NCBI RefSeq assembly: GCF_003597395.2
Contig: NC_133772.1
Location: forward strand, 141,700,074 to 141,764,073
Length of the DNA: 64,000 nucleotides
Direction: 5' to 3'
Source of the DNA: Chelonoidis abingdonii
Taxonomy: Eukaryota > Chordata > Testudines > Testudinidae
Shown here: positions 44,860-55,848 of the stretch, piece by piece
Position numbering within the stretch: the stretch's first letter is position 1
Layout of the letters: each line of letters opens with the position of its first letter
The notes under the pieces: model-generated
Seen by the model: only the letters and a program-made list of their open reading frames with translations
Database searches by the model: none
Told to the model about the DNA's origin: nothing
Translations under genes and position numbers: made by a program

Positions 44860-45875
44860 GCCTTGCCTTTGTTAAGCTAAATAGATTGCGCTCCTAGAGT
44901 CTATCACTATCAGACAAGTTTTCTCATTGTTCATCATTCTCTGAACCTTCTGCAATTTATTAACATTCTTCTTGAGCTGTGGGCACCAGAACTGGGCACA
45001 GGATTCCAGCATCTGTCGCCCTGTGCCAAATATAGAGGTGAAATCCTCTATATTTCTTCTCAAGATCCCTTGTTTATGCTTCCAAGTATCACGTTAGCTC
45101 TTTTAGTCACAGTGTCACACAGGAAGCTGATTATCCACCACAACCCCCAACTTTTTTTCCAAGTCACTGCTTCCCAGGATAGTGTCCCCCATCCTGGAAG
45201 CACGGCCTACATACTTTGATTCTAGATATGCACATTTTCATTTAGACATATTAAAACACATATGGTTTGCTTGCAACCAGTTTACCAAGCAATTCAGATT
45301 TCTCAGAATAAGTGACCTCTCCTCTTCATTATTTACCACTCCCCCAATTTTTGGGTCACCTGCAAACTTTATCAGTGATGATTTTATGTTTTCTTCCAGG
45401 TCATTAATAAAAATGTTAAATATTGTATGGCCAAGAATCGATCTCTGTGGGACTCCACTAGAAACACACCCACTAGATGACAAATCCCTGTTTACAATTA
45501 CATTTTGAGTCGTGGCAGTTAACCAGTCTTCAATCCATTTAATGACTACCTTGTCAATTTTATATCATTCTAGTCTTTTAATCAAAATGTGATGCAATAT
45601 TAAGTCAAACACCTTTCAGAAGTCTAAGTGTTTTACATCAACGCTATTACCTTTATCAATCAATCTTGTAATCTCATAGAAAAAGATATCAAGTTAGTTT
45701 TCCATAAACCCATGTTGATTGGCATTAATTACCTTACCTTCCTTTAGTTCTTTATTAATTGAATCCTGCATCAGCTGCTCCATTATCTTGTCCAGGATCG
45801 ATGTCAGGCTGACAGGCCAAAAATTATCTGGGTCATCCCATTTACCCTTTTGAAAAACTGGCCCAACATTAGCTT
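44860..45875 (-). mobile_element. CR1 LINE fragment covering reverse transcriptase, reverse strand
   Basis: The plus strand shows reverse-complemented CR1 landmarks in order: TTAAGCTAAATAGATTGCGC (C-terminus), CTTCTTGAGCTGTGGGCACC, TTTGGGTCACCTGCAAAC (FADD region), GAATCGATCTCTGTGGGACTC and GCTCCATTATCTTGTCCAGG (N-terminal reverse transcriptase). It extends farther 5' than the copy at 10570, but is more decayed. Confidence 0.93.
45238..45483 (-). pseudogene. CR1 reverse transcriptase core, active site mutated
   Basis: The open minus frame encodes SSGVPQRSILG, FNIFINDLEENIKSS and LIKFAGDPKIGG, then NCLVNWLQANHMCFN. The catalytic FADDTKI of CR1 has become FAGDPKI: the first active-site Asp is Gly and the Thr is Pro. 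A reverse transcriptase with this change would be inactive. Frames on both sides are interrupted. Confidence 0.88.
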
Positions 45876-47109
45876 CCTTCAGCCCCCTAGAACTTCCCCT
45901 CCTCTTTCCTGAGGAGATCAGGCAAATCCAGACCCTGCCCAGCTTTGAGAAACATTACAAAATCTCCCTTTTCAAGAAAGTAATTCCAGCAGGACACTCG
46001 CAATTCAAACAGTCCTTTTATTCCTAAACTCCTTCCAAGCACAAAACCCAACACCAAGCAGAGTTCCCGAGACTCCCTGAAACCCACAGGGGACTTTGCT
46101 ACTATTGATTTTACGTGGAAGACGCTCTGATACTACAGTGATGGATGGCAGCATAAAAGAGATAACTCGAATGAGTGATCTCCTGACTCTCAGCACCAGA
46201 CCATGGTTTCTCTCAAATAAGCTTTATTTTATCACTGATCTCCCTGAACAATTCTATTTGTTTTTCTTCTGCTATTCAAAACTGCCATACAAGAGCCATT
46301 TGTTTAGTATCCATCAGCAGGAATGAAAAATAATTCAGCCATTATCTTTTCTTTAACTTATTTCCAATGAAGTTAAAAAAAGTGCTATTTCACTGCTTTA
46401 GGCCAAACAAATTGCATAAAGCGCAGCAGTGTACATAAAATATTGGTCTGTGATCTACATTCATTTATAATTTCAGTATATCTAGGTTTGGGATTAGGCT
46501 ATCCGTGGGAAAAGAAGAAATGTAAAAATATTGTGTGATAAGAAATATCCCGTGTAAACCAAGAGCCTGCATTGCAAATATCTTTTGTCATAAACATCAG
46601 CACAACTTTACTCCCATATTCTGCAGTTTTCTGATAGATCCAGAACTCCTCATGACTCACACCCCACATGCAGCACCCTCCCCTTGAGATGGTCAGGCAC
46701 TGGAGACCTAAGTCTATGAATGTATATGGAAGAGCAGGTTAGGGTGATTAACATTAGCGATAGAATAGACCCTCGTCATAGAATTCAGATTTCAAAACCC
46801 CCAGAGTTTGGGGCTATTTGAACTATGGGTTTTGCTTCAGCACATAATAAAGAAAGGGCCATTTGCAAAATTTGGCCTAAGGTCTAAGTTCGGTTCGTAA
46901 GCACTCTTAACGTGTAGAGTGCTCAGCACCATAGTTCTGGACCAGACTTTACAAGCCTCTCTGCTCACTGGTTCAGAAAAGTTGCAGTTCGGCCAAATGG
47001 GTATCTTCACTGGTCCTATCTCTTGCACCCATGCAAAGCACCCTCAGTCAGTGCCACGCATGAAAATCACACAGCCCAGGGAGTGGCTGCTGTGTGCAGC
47101 ACCTGAGAA
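45876..47109. other. Unassigned sequence
   Basis: No gene or delimited repeat in about 1.2 kb. Confidence 0.35.
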
Positions 47110-47747
47110 ATACCCATCATGCAAGAAGAGAGAATAGCTGAGCCAGTAAATAATAGTGACCACAGTGTAACTAGGTTCAACATCATAAGGGTAGGTGGGG
47201 CACCAAAAAGAGACACAGTGACACTAACCTTTTGGAAGGGGGAGCTCAAAAAAATTTAAAGTCAAAAAGGCCCTAAAAGTTCAGAGTAAAGGAAGTAAAA
47301 CCTTAGCGGTGGCATGAACGCTCCTTTAAAAACCAATATGAGCCCCTCTGAAAGCATGCACACCGCTGAACAAAAAGAGAACCAGGATGTGATGGAGCAA
47401 ACTACCGCGGCTGATTAGCAAGGTTTGAAAGGCCACCCAAACTGAGCAGAAATCCTGCCGGATTTGGAAATTTGACCCCAGTGAAGCCAATAAACTGCAG
47501 CATATATCATGCAAGAGGGGAATTAGAAAGGCCAAATTGCACTTTGAAGAGCAAATAGCTAAAAGAGCAAGAGATTATTTAAGTACATCAGAAGGAGAAA
47601 GCCTGCGAAAAGAATGGGAGGGCCTGCCAGACCACCAGGAGACAACGGAGGCAGTGGAGGAAGATAAGGACCCTGCTGAGAAGCTAAATGGTTTCTTCGT
47701 TTCTGTCTTCTCTGCCCTGGATGTTGGGGAGATTCCTTCTTTCTTGG
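47110..47747 (+). mobile_element. CR1 LINE, 5' segment of a split copy
   Basis: GTGACCACAGTGTAACTAGG, GGAATTAGAAAGGCCAAATTG and GAGAAGCTAAATGGTTTCTTC are CR1 ORF2 sequence between endonuclease and reverse transcriptase. The copy is interrupted at 47748 by an LTR and resumes at 49260. Confidence 0.9.
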
Positions 47748-49259
47748 TGTAAGGGGCACATAAACCTCCACACAAGGCAGGGTGGGTTTAATGGGTTACT
47801 GAAGGCCCATTTAGCCCAAATTTAGCCCAGGAGCAGGATGTAGATTTCCAGGAAGGGCTTAAAGAGTAGAACCCTGCTCAGCTGGAGAGAGCTGGCAGAG
47901 AAAGATGTGTGGCTCTCACTGTGGGAGAGAAGGCTGGTTAGGGGACAGGGAAGACTGGTGCCTAGAAGATCTCTCACAGGAAAGGGAAAAGATTATGTTG
48001 CTTCACCCTTGTTTTGAGCTTTGAGTGCCCTGAAAGGGGTGGAACTTATGTAAGCAGAGTCAGGATGAGCTGTACCCTGACATCTGGTGGTGAAGTATGG
48101 GAAGTGTGGAAAGAATGTCTGGAATGCGAAATCTCAAATATTTGATAGGCTGCCTAACCTCCCAGATGCGAGCTGTGGGACGCTTTTGTGACAGAAATGA
48201 CTCAAACTCAGTGGGTGGTATTGCTAGACAAGGGACTGGGTTCCAAAACTGTGAAGAGAGAGAGGTTGGGGACAGGTATTTGTTGCTGTGGTGCAGGCTC
48301 TTGTGGAGCTAGAAGCAAGTTTGCCCTCGCTTCTCACTGTGGAATGTCAGAGTTAATTTTTTATTCCTTAGACTCTAGATTCAGTTGCTGAGCTGAACTC
48401 ACTTTGGGCTAGGTGCTACCAGTGGCTCCCCTACTATTGCTGAGTCCTAAGAAGCTGAATAAAAGAGCTGAAATTAATGAGCTGGGAGCACTGAGTACTG
48501 TGCAACTAGTGGGGGCTGAAGCTAAACTGTGGAACAGAGCAGCTGCGGAGTGGAGTAAAGTTCTAGGGGATGGCGGAAGCAGAAACAGGACAAGCGGGTG
48601 GGAAGTGAGCGCTGGCAGAGCGGTACTGTGGGGCGTGTGGAGCAGCCAACAGACTGAGGGAGCGAGCAGTTTGCTGGGACAAACTGGAGCAGCTTCACGA
48701 GGACAGTGTGGAGCGAGCATTTTGAGGACGGCCGGAGGAGCAGACGTGAGCAAGCTGGTAAGGCGGGCAGTTCGTGAGAGGCGGAACAGAACATGGAGAG
48801 GAGGGCAGTTGGGCCCTGGACCAGTAAGGTGACCTTTCGACCAGGCCTGGGGGGAGGGACATCTACAAATAGACTCTTTGAATTCTGGGGTGGGCACTGA
48901 CGAGAGACTTTTGGGTGTTGGACTTGAGTGATGGACTTACGACATAAGGGGGAAAGGACATTGCCAAATGTACTTGGGGGGTGGTGGTTATGGTTTGGTG
49001 TTATACTCTGTGTGGTGTTTCTCCAATGGGATGCAATTGATTCCTTCCTTTATTAAAAAGATTTCGCTACACTCAGACTCCGTGCTTGCGAGAGGGGAAG
49101 TATTGCCTCCTAGAGGCGCCCAGGAGGGTGTGGTATGTAAGTGTCCCAGGTCACTGGGTGGGTCCTCGAGCCGGTTATGCCTTGTGTTATTGAAATGGAA
49201 CCCCTGGATACTGAACCTGGCCCTTGTTGCTGCCAACTCAGAGGGGCAGAAGGGTTACA
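47748..49259 (+). mobile_element. Solo LTR, about 1.5 kb, inserted in a CR1
   Basis: The insert starts TGTAAGGGGCACATAAACC and ends GGCAGAAGGGTTACA, giving TGTAA...TTACA inverted ends. An AATAAA occurs at 48458-48463 and the last part reads TTGTGTTATTGAAATGG...GCCCTTGTTGCTGCCAAC, which I recognise from turtle LTRs. CR1 sequence is collinear on both sides. Flanks CTTGG (47743-47747) and CTTAT (49260-49264) match at only 3 of 5 positions. The first nine bases equal those of the LTR at 1-823. The 162-codon minus and 139-codon plus frames inside are shadows of GC-rich sequence. Confidence 0.85.
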
Positions 49260-50695
49260 CTTATAAGTGACCTCATTGGAAAGGTAAATTCTGCAGTTCA
49301 GAAGGCATTGGAGGCTGGGCAGAGCAGTGGAAAACCAGCTGGGAAACTGAGGCTGGGTGGCTGCTGCAGTGCATGCTACCAGGTAGGGGTGCTCTGGTAA
49401 GGGAGTACTAGAACAAAGATGATTGTCTCTTGGAGAAGAAGAGGTCCTGGAGCAAATTTATAATTTAAAACACAAGTAACAAGTCCCAGATGGTCATACA
49501 AGAGTTCTGAAGTACGTGAAGTATGATGTAGCTGATCAAACAAATAACCAATTTCATTAAAAATAGCCACTGTTCCACAGGACTGGAAGGCAACAACTGT
49601 TATACCTGTATTTAAAAAAGGCTCTCAGAGTGATTTGGTGGATTATAGACCAGAGAGTCTTACATCTGCACCTGGCAAACTCATTGAGGCAAGAGTTAAA
49701 AATGAAATAGCAAAACATCTGTAAGATCATGACACAATTGTGTCTAACCAGCACGGATTCTGCAAAGGAAAATCACATCTCACATCTTAGAATTCTTTGA
49801 CTATCAGTAAAGTAGTGGGTAAAAGAGCAATGGATGGTATAACTAACTCAAGAAAACAAGAAAGGGACCAAGGGTTACTGCCAACAGTTAAATAAAGATC
49901 TCTGCTCAACGTGCTGCTGCAGTCAAAAATCAAACACGACATTAGGTTGCATTAAGAATAGAAGAGTGAATAGTATCGAGAATATTTTAAGGCCTTTATA
50001 TAAATCCAGAGTGTGGTCTCATCTGGATAACATATGCAGGACTGGTCACCCCATCAGAAAAAGTGCACTGTGGAACTGGAGAGGATTCAGAGAAGGGTGA
50101 CTAGAACATTCCAGGGCCTGGGAAAACTCTCCTATGAAGAGTGATTGATAAGCCTGGGAATGGTCACTTTAGAAAGGAGATGAAGAGGAGACATGGTAAA
50201 AGTATATTAAAAAATAATTGATCTACAGATGTTAGACCTGGAGCTTCTGATCTGCCTGTCCCCAAACACTAGAGCAAGAGGCAGTCAAGGAAATTAAAAG
50301 ATGGCAAATTCAAAACTGATCAAAACAAATATTTTGGCACCAAACATGTAATCAGACTGTGGAACTCACTGTCACAGAAAGTCCCTGAAGCCAAGAACTC
50401 AGCAAGATTCAAAAGGGGACTGGAAATTTACATGGATAACAACAATATCCAGTGCTACAATCGCTAACGCTCACAAACCACGGGAGATAATCCGTTGTGC
50501 AGATGGGTTTAAACCAATCTCTAGCTACTACCAGGTTGAGACCGAATGTGGGGGCAGCTTACAGACAGCTGCCTTCTGCAGGTTCTTACATCTTCCTCTG
50601 AAGCATCTGGTCCAGGCCACTGTCAAGACAAGATGCTGGACTAGATGGACCGTGGGTGTAATCTGGTCTCTCAATTCTTATGTTCTTCTGAGAGG
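49260..50695 (+). mobile_element. CR1 LINE, 3' segment of the split copy
   Basis: Resumes with GGTCCTGGAGCAAATTTATAA, then ACTGGAAGGCAACAACTG, AACCAGCACGGATTCTGC (reverse transcriptase), GGACTGGTCACCCC-type sequence near 50041, ORF2 C-terminus (50340-50420) and 3' UTR ending GACTAGATGGACCGTGGG-like text near 50650. Numerous stops. The FADD region is largely deleted between about 49800 and 49860. Confidence 0.92.
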
Positions 50696-52424
50696 GAAGC
50701 ACAGCCAGAGGCACACACACCGATTAGCCCCACTTAGGCAGGGTGCCCACCCCCAACTCCCTTTCTAGCAAACTGTCAGCCACTGCTAAGCTCTGCCCAT
50801 CCAGTCCAATGTGTCTCAAGGATGTTACACCTGGGCCCATGTAGTTACTCCCCAAATCTTCCTCTTGCTAGATTCAAGTGCTGGCAAACATGCAAGAGAG
50901 AGATGAGATGCTGTGTCTCCCCTCCCACCCCTCCAGCAGCTGAGGAGGAGGGGAGGGGAGGAGAGAAAGTCCCTCTCTCCTCTCAGCAGCCAGCAGGGAG
51001 AGAAGAATGCCCCTCTCCGTGCCAACCAGTTAGGAGGGGAAGAGAGCAGAGGGGCACCCTGAACATCCAGCTACAGAGAGCAGAGCTCTTCCTCAGCCCC
51101 CTCTCCTTCCAGCGGCCGAAAGGAAGGTTCACGGCATGGCAAAACAGGTGTGTCTTCAAGGGGGGAGCGTGGATGTGGATTTAATTCAGTGCTTGATAGA
51201 TTGAGAGGAGGCCACCCAACGGCTTGGGGACATGGCAGTGTGGACCCGAAGGCAGTGACTGGTGCAGGAGTAAAAGAAGGAAGCAATATGGCAGCTGTAG
51301 AAAAGCTTTGTAACCCCAGACCCACCCCAGCAAAGCTCCTAGATATGGGTGTATGGGTCAAACACGTGCTTAAATCCCAGTGAAGTCAATGAGACTTAAG
51401 CACCTGCTTAAAGTTAAGAACATCCTTAAGTGCTAATTGCTGAACTGGGGCCTAAGGGGTTAAACTCCAGCATGTTGTTTAACGTTTCCACACTACCTCT
51501 TGTTCTCACACCCTGATCCTGCATCCTGCAGAGCCGGACGTGAAGGAGAGACGGGGGACGAGGGGGCGGGAGGGGATACAGTCAGGGTAGATCGCAGCAG
51601 CAGCAGTGTGGCACTTATAACGTATTGCTCCTTCTTCGGTAATTACTCAGGTTATCCTACCCCCGGGCCTCAGGGAGACACCACACCCCACAGCACGCAG
51701 GTGTGCGTCTACCCATAACCCAGACAGTCCTGCTTTTGTCTGGTTTGCCCCCAGCCTGGGACTACTGTGAAACCAGATGCTTTGTGTCCAGTATCACGCG
51801 CAGAGGGTGCCCCTTTCAAGAGTTCACTGCTCCACCCCCACCAGCAGGACCTTGCATGTGCCATGCATCTGAGGTCATGCAGGTGGGGTCAGGGTCATGC
51901 CATTCCCAGAAGTACCGAGAATGTCTAGCATTCTGGGAATGCCATAGTGGCCACCCTAACCCACAATCTACCGCTTCAGAGAAAGGGAGCATTACGTATG
52001 GGGATGCTGCGCAAGTGAGAGTGACAAGGGGAATTTGAGAGAGTTCTCCCCGCCCCCTGCCAGCCCTGTCTATACGTAGCTAGTGCCTGCATATAAACAT
52101 TTCATTAAGCTATCTGCTTCCTTCTGGAGATATTTCTTCTGCCTGCTCAAACATCTCTTCAAGAGGGGTGATATTTATCTAACATATTGAAAACTTATTT
52201 TAATTTCAGAAAAATCTTTTTTCTTTTTCCCTAGCAACCTAGCACAGCTTAAGATAACAAAACAATGAACATTTCTTATCCATTTCATGCATTTCTGAGC
52301 ATCGCCACAACCGCTGTCAGAAAACGTAACCATACTGCTTTCAAAACATTTATTTTGTGCATTTCCCAATTCACTCTGCAGGGCAGGAGCATAGCATACA
52401 TAACGAGCTTTAAGGATAGATTTA
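50696..52424. other. Unassigned, with GA/CT-rich block and small hairpin
   Basis: 50920-51110 is GAGG/CCTC-rich and yields opposed spurious frames. 51345-51450 matches the AGTGAAGTCAATGAGACTTAAG-type dispersed motif. 51899-51911 and 51931-51943 (GCCATTCCCAGAA against TTCTGGGAATGCC) form a 13-bp stem with one mismatch. Confidence 0.4.
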
Positions 52425-52990
52425 GACAATTCGTAGATTCCAAGTCCAGAAAGGACGACTGTGATAAGCTATTCTGACGTCCCCTATAACACAGGCCATT
52501 ATAGTTTACCCACATACCCCTGTATTCAACCCAGTGACTTTAATTAGACTAAAGCTTTTCAGGTTGAGATGTCACCAACACCAGAAGCCCCTGCAATGGA
52601 AAGGAACTGATTAGGTGAGACATGCCCAGGTGATTCCAGCAGGTGATCCATGCTCCAGGCTGCAGAGGAAGGCAAAAAAAGCAACAACTCTAGGTTCCTG
52701 CCAATCTGACCTGGGTGGAAATTTCTTCTCGACCCCAAATCTGCTGATCAGTTAGTCCCTGAGCATGTGAGCAAGACACATCAGTCAGGCATCTAGAAAA
52801 GAGGATTCTCTCTGTGTCACCTCAGACCACTGGTCACTCTACCCCCAGTCAGTGTCCGGTCTCCAGCTATGGCCCATCTCTGATGCTTCAGAAGAATGTG
52901 GGGGGAAAAAACCCAGAATATATTTGGTTAATTGTGCATCAGGGAGAAAAATTTCTTCCTGATCCTGCAGATAACCTGCTGAAGCCCTGA
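52425..52990 (-). mobile_element. CR1 LINE 3' UTR, reverse strand
   Basis: AAGTCCAGAAAGGACGACTGTG, CATTCTGACGTCCCC-like sequence, GCAGAGGAAGGCAAAAAAAGC, CCAATCTGACCTGGGTGG and CAGGGAGAAAAATTTCTTCC are the reverse complement of a long CR1 3' UTR. It belongs to a different 3' UTR variant from the copy at 10570. Confidence 0.8.
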
Positions 52991-53084
52991 AGCATGAAAT
53001 TTGGTTATAATTGCCTTCAGGCAAAGCTGCAAGTGTTATGAGCATAGTGAGGTTAATGCAGGGCAATCCTGTTCTCCCCATGGT

Positions 53085-53566
53085 TCATGAAGGAAGGCGG
53101 TGGACAGAGGCACTTATATATTCACAGACTACAAGGTAAGAATGGCACAGGTACATCAAAAACATGGAGACCTGGAAGACAGGTTGGAATCTGGGGGGAG
53201 CATAGGCCACTAAAGCAGAGCTCAGGGAGAGACAAGAGAGACTATGCGGGGAAATCAAATCAGTACCTTAGATGTCTATATATTACTGAGAAGTATGGGG
53301 AATAAGCAGGAAGAACGTGAAATGCTAATTAATAAACAAACTATGAGATAGTTGGCATCACAGAGACTTGGTGGGATAATACACGACCGGAATATTGGTA
53401 TAGAAGGGTACAGCTTGCTCAGGAAGGACAGGCAGGGACAAAAGGGAGGAGATGTTGCCTTACATATCAAAAATGTATACACTTGGACTGAGGTTGAGAT
53501 GGAAAAAGCAGACAGACTTATTGAAAGTCTCTGAGTAAGGATAAAAGGGGTAAAAAACAAGGGTGA
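53085..53566 (+). mobile_element. CR1 LINE, endonuclease-side segment of a split copy
   Basis: ATAGTTGGCATCACAGAGAC, TTGGTGGGATAATACACGACC and GGTACAGCTTGCTCAGG correspond to the CR1 ORF2 endonuclease block containing the ITETWWD motif. It stops at the LTR and continues at 54903. Confidence 0.9.
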
Positions 53567-54902
53567 TGTTCTGACATTGCACCCCATAATGCTTTATGAG
53601 AATATGCTTCTGAATGTACATATGACATCACTGGAATATGTTTTATGCTACACATGCCATGTAACATATCTCTGTAAAGGTTCTGATCTACTGAATACAT
53701 TCCTCCTATTTGTATGCATGTATCATTTTTGTACTTGAAGTTATGAATATTGGCTATGTACTTTCTTGATTCTAAACAGGTTTTAGTAAGGTATTTGGTC
53801 AACTTCATTAGAGAGGAATGTGCAAGTTAAGTGCCCAGTTAAGAACCACTTAACGGACAATGGATCTTGGAAGGCTCCAATCCACATAAGAAGTCTACCT
53901 GAGGATGTTCAAGGTAGCATGTGAACAGTGGCTGCTACCTGTAAGTTCGGAGTCATGCACGGACATGTGACTTGCCCATGTGACTCCAAATCTCCATCTT
54001 GTAGTTGGATTCTACACAGGGGGAGGGAGAGGTGTCCACTCACAAGAGAAAGTCTATTTAAACCCTGGGGAGACCCTTCAACTTTGTCTTCAGCTGGCTC
54101 AAGAGAGAGCCTCTCCACCCCAAAGAATACCTGAAAGAAACTTGGACAAAGGACAGTAACTACAGGGGTGGGGGAGGAAGTGATTGCTGGACCCAGACTA
54201 GAAGAAGGCTAGTCTGCAAAAGGAAGCTTACTGGAATTCCTCTGAGGGTGAGGTTTTATCTGTATTCAGAGTAGCAGCCGTGTTAGTCTGTATCCACAAA
54301 AAGAACAAGAATACTTATGGCACTTTAGAGATAAATTTGTTAGTCTCTAAGGTGCCACAAGTATTCTTGTTCTTTTATCTGTATTCAGTTTTCTTACTGT
54401 ATTAGGCATAGCCTTGAATAGTTTATTTTATTTTGCTTGGTAATTCACTTTGTTCTGTCTGTCATCACTTGGAACCACTTAAATCCTACTTTTTGTATTT
54501 AATAAAATCACTTTTTACTTATTAACACAGAATATGTATTAATACCTGGGGGGCAAACAGCTGTACATTTATCTCTATTAGTATTATAGAGGGTGAACAA
54601 TTATGAGTTTACCCTATATAAGCTTTATACAGGGTAAAATGGGTTTATTTGGGGTTTGGACCCCATTGGGAGTTGGGCGTCTGAATGTCAGAGATAGGAA
54701 CACTTCTTAAGCTGCTTTCAGTTAAGCCTGCAGTTTGTGGGACGTGGTTCAAACCTGGGTCTGTGTTTGTGGACAGCAAGTGTGTCTGGCACAACCAGGC
54801 ACGGCTCTGGAGTCCCAGGCTAGCAGGGAAAACAGGGGCAGAAGTAGTCTTGGCACATCGGTTGGCAGCTCCCAGGGGGTTTCTGTGATCCAACCCATGA
54901 CA
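53567..54902 (+). mobile_element. LTR, about 1.3 kb, inserted in a CR1
   Basis: Begins TGTTCTGACATTGCACC and ends CCAACCCATGACA. CR1 sequence is collinear across it, with GATG shared by both junctions (53565-53568 and 54903-54906), probably a 4-bp target duplication; that makes the exact 5' base uncertain by two. A TATTTAAA box lies near 54054 and AATAAA at 54501-54506, both in plus orientation. A fold-back SINE lies between them. No internal retroviral genes, so it is a solo LTR. Confidence 0.85.
54270..54372 (+). mobile_element. Fold-back turtle SINE with perfect 16-bp target duplication
   Basis: The SINE head AGTAGCAGCCGTGTTAGTC runs to GGCACTTTAGAGATAAATTT and then reverses. Arms 54299-54331 and 54344-54376 pair over 33 bases with two mismatches. 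TTTTATCTGTATTCAG is present exactly at 54254-54269 and 54373-54388. The usual 3' tail is missing. It has the same architecture as 23562-23666 but a different SINE subfamily body (GAACAAGAATAC rather than GCAGCAGAGAATC), so the two arose separately. Confidence 0.94.
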
Positions 54903-55515
54903 GATGTCATGTTAGGGATCTACTACAGACCACCAAATCAGGAAGAGAAGGTGGATGAGGCTTTTTATAAACAACTAACGAAATCATCCAAAGCACAGGA
55001 CTTGGTGATGCTGGAGGACTTCAACTACTCAGATATCTGTTGAGAAAATAATACAGCAGGGCACAGATCCAACAAGTTCTTGGAGTGTATTGGAGACCAT
55101 TTTTTTTCAGAAGGTGAAGAAAGCCACTAGGGGAGAGGCTGTTCTAGATTTGATTTTGACAAATAAGGAAGAAGTGGTTGAGAATTTGAAAGTGGAAGGT
55201 AGCTTGGTTGAAAGTGATCATGAAATGGTAGAGTTTGTGGTTCTGAGGAATGGTAGGAGAGAAAACAGCACAATAAAGAAAATAGATTTCAAGAATGCAA
55301 ACTTTAGCAAACTCATGGAGTCGGAAGGTAAGATCCCTCAGGAAGCAAGTCTAAGGGGGAAAACAGTTAAGGAGAGTTGCCAGTTTTTCAAAGAGACATT
55401 ATTAAGGGCACAAAAGCAAACTATCCCACTGCATAGGAAAGACGGGATGGCAAGAGACCACCCTGTCTTAACCAGGAGATCTTCAATAATCTGAAACTAC
55501 AAAAAGTGGAAACTA
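54903..55515 (+). pseudogene. CR1 ORF2 endonuclease fragment
   Basis: The CR1 resumes with translated phrases GIYYRPPNQEEKVDEAFY and [12 protein letters not shown] (a GDFN motif whose Gly has become Glu), then a frameshift and stop. A second open frame, 55090-55494, reads [20 protein letters not shown] and [13 protein letters not shown]. The SDH triplet (codons near 55212-55220) is the conserved C-terminal catalytic motif of LINE apurinic-type endonucleases, which nick target DNA. The fragment is broken by stops on both sides. Confidence 0.9.
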
Positions 55516-55848
55516 GCCATGGGCTAGTATAACTGGCTGAGAAAGGCTATGCCTCCCCAAACAGCCCCACATGGCCCCACCCACGCTCCAAGACCCCCTC
55601 CTGCTGCTGTTAGTTGGCCCCAGCCAAGGCAAGCAGGCTGCTCTTCTTCTGGGAAGTCTGCTGGAGCTGGACTAGGGAGGTTGGGACTTGGTGTGGTTGG
55701 GGCCACGAGCAGGCACTTTGGACTGGAGGTGCTCAAGTGACTGGGGTCTCGGGTGGATCTGCTTGGCTGCGGGGCAGGGGCTCAGGCAGAAGGTAATGGG
55801 CCGGTGGGGCTAGCCTCCCCGCCCCCGTGATTCACTGACCACCCATGT
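55516..55848. mobile_element. GC-rich 333-bp element inserted in a CR1
   Basis: CR1 sequence is collinear up to 55515 and again from 55849. AACTA occurs at both junctions (55511-55515 and 55849-55853), a candidate 5-bp target duplication. The ends CCATGGGCTAG and, reverse-complemented, ACATGGGTGGTC share CATGGG. The interior is C/G-rich (CCCCACATGGCCCCACCC). I recognise it as a recurring turtle element but not its class. Confidence 0.6.

Noticed and set aside
48409..48897. 162-codon minus frame opposite a 139-codon plus frame
   Set aside because: Both lie inside a solo LTR; neither resembles a retroviral protein.
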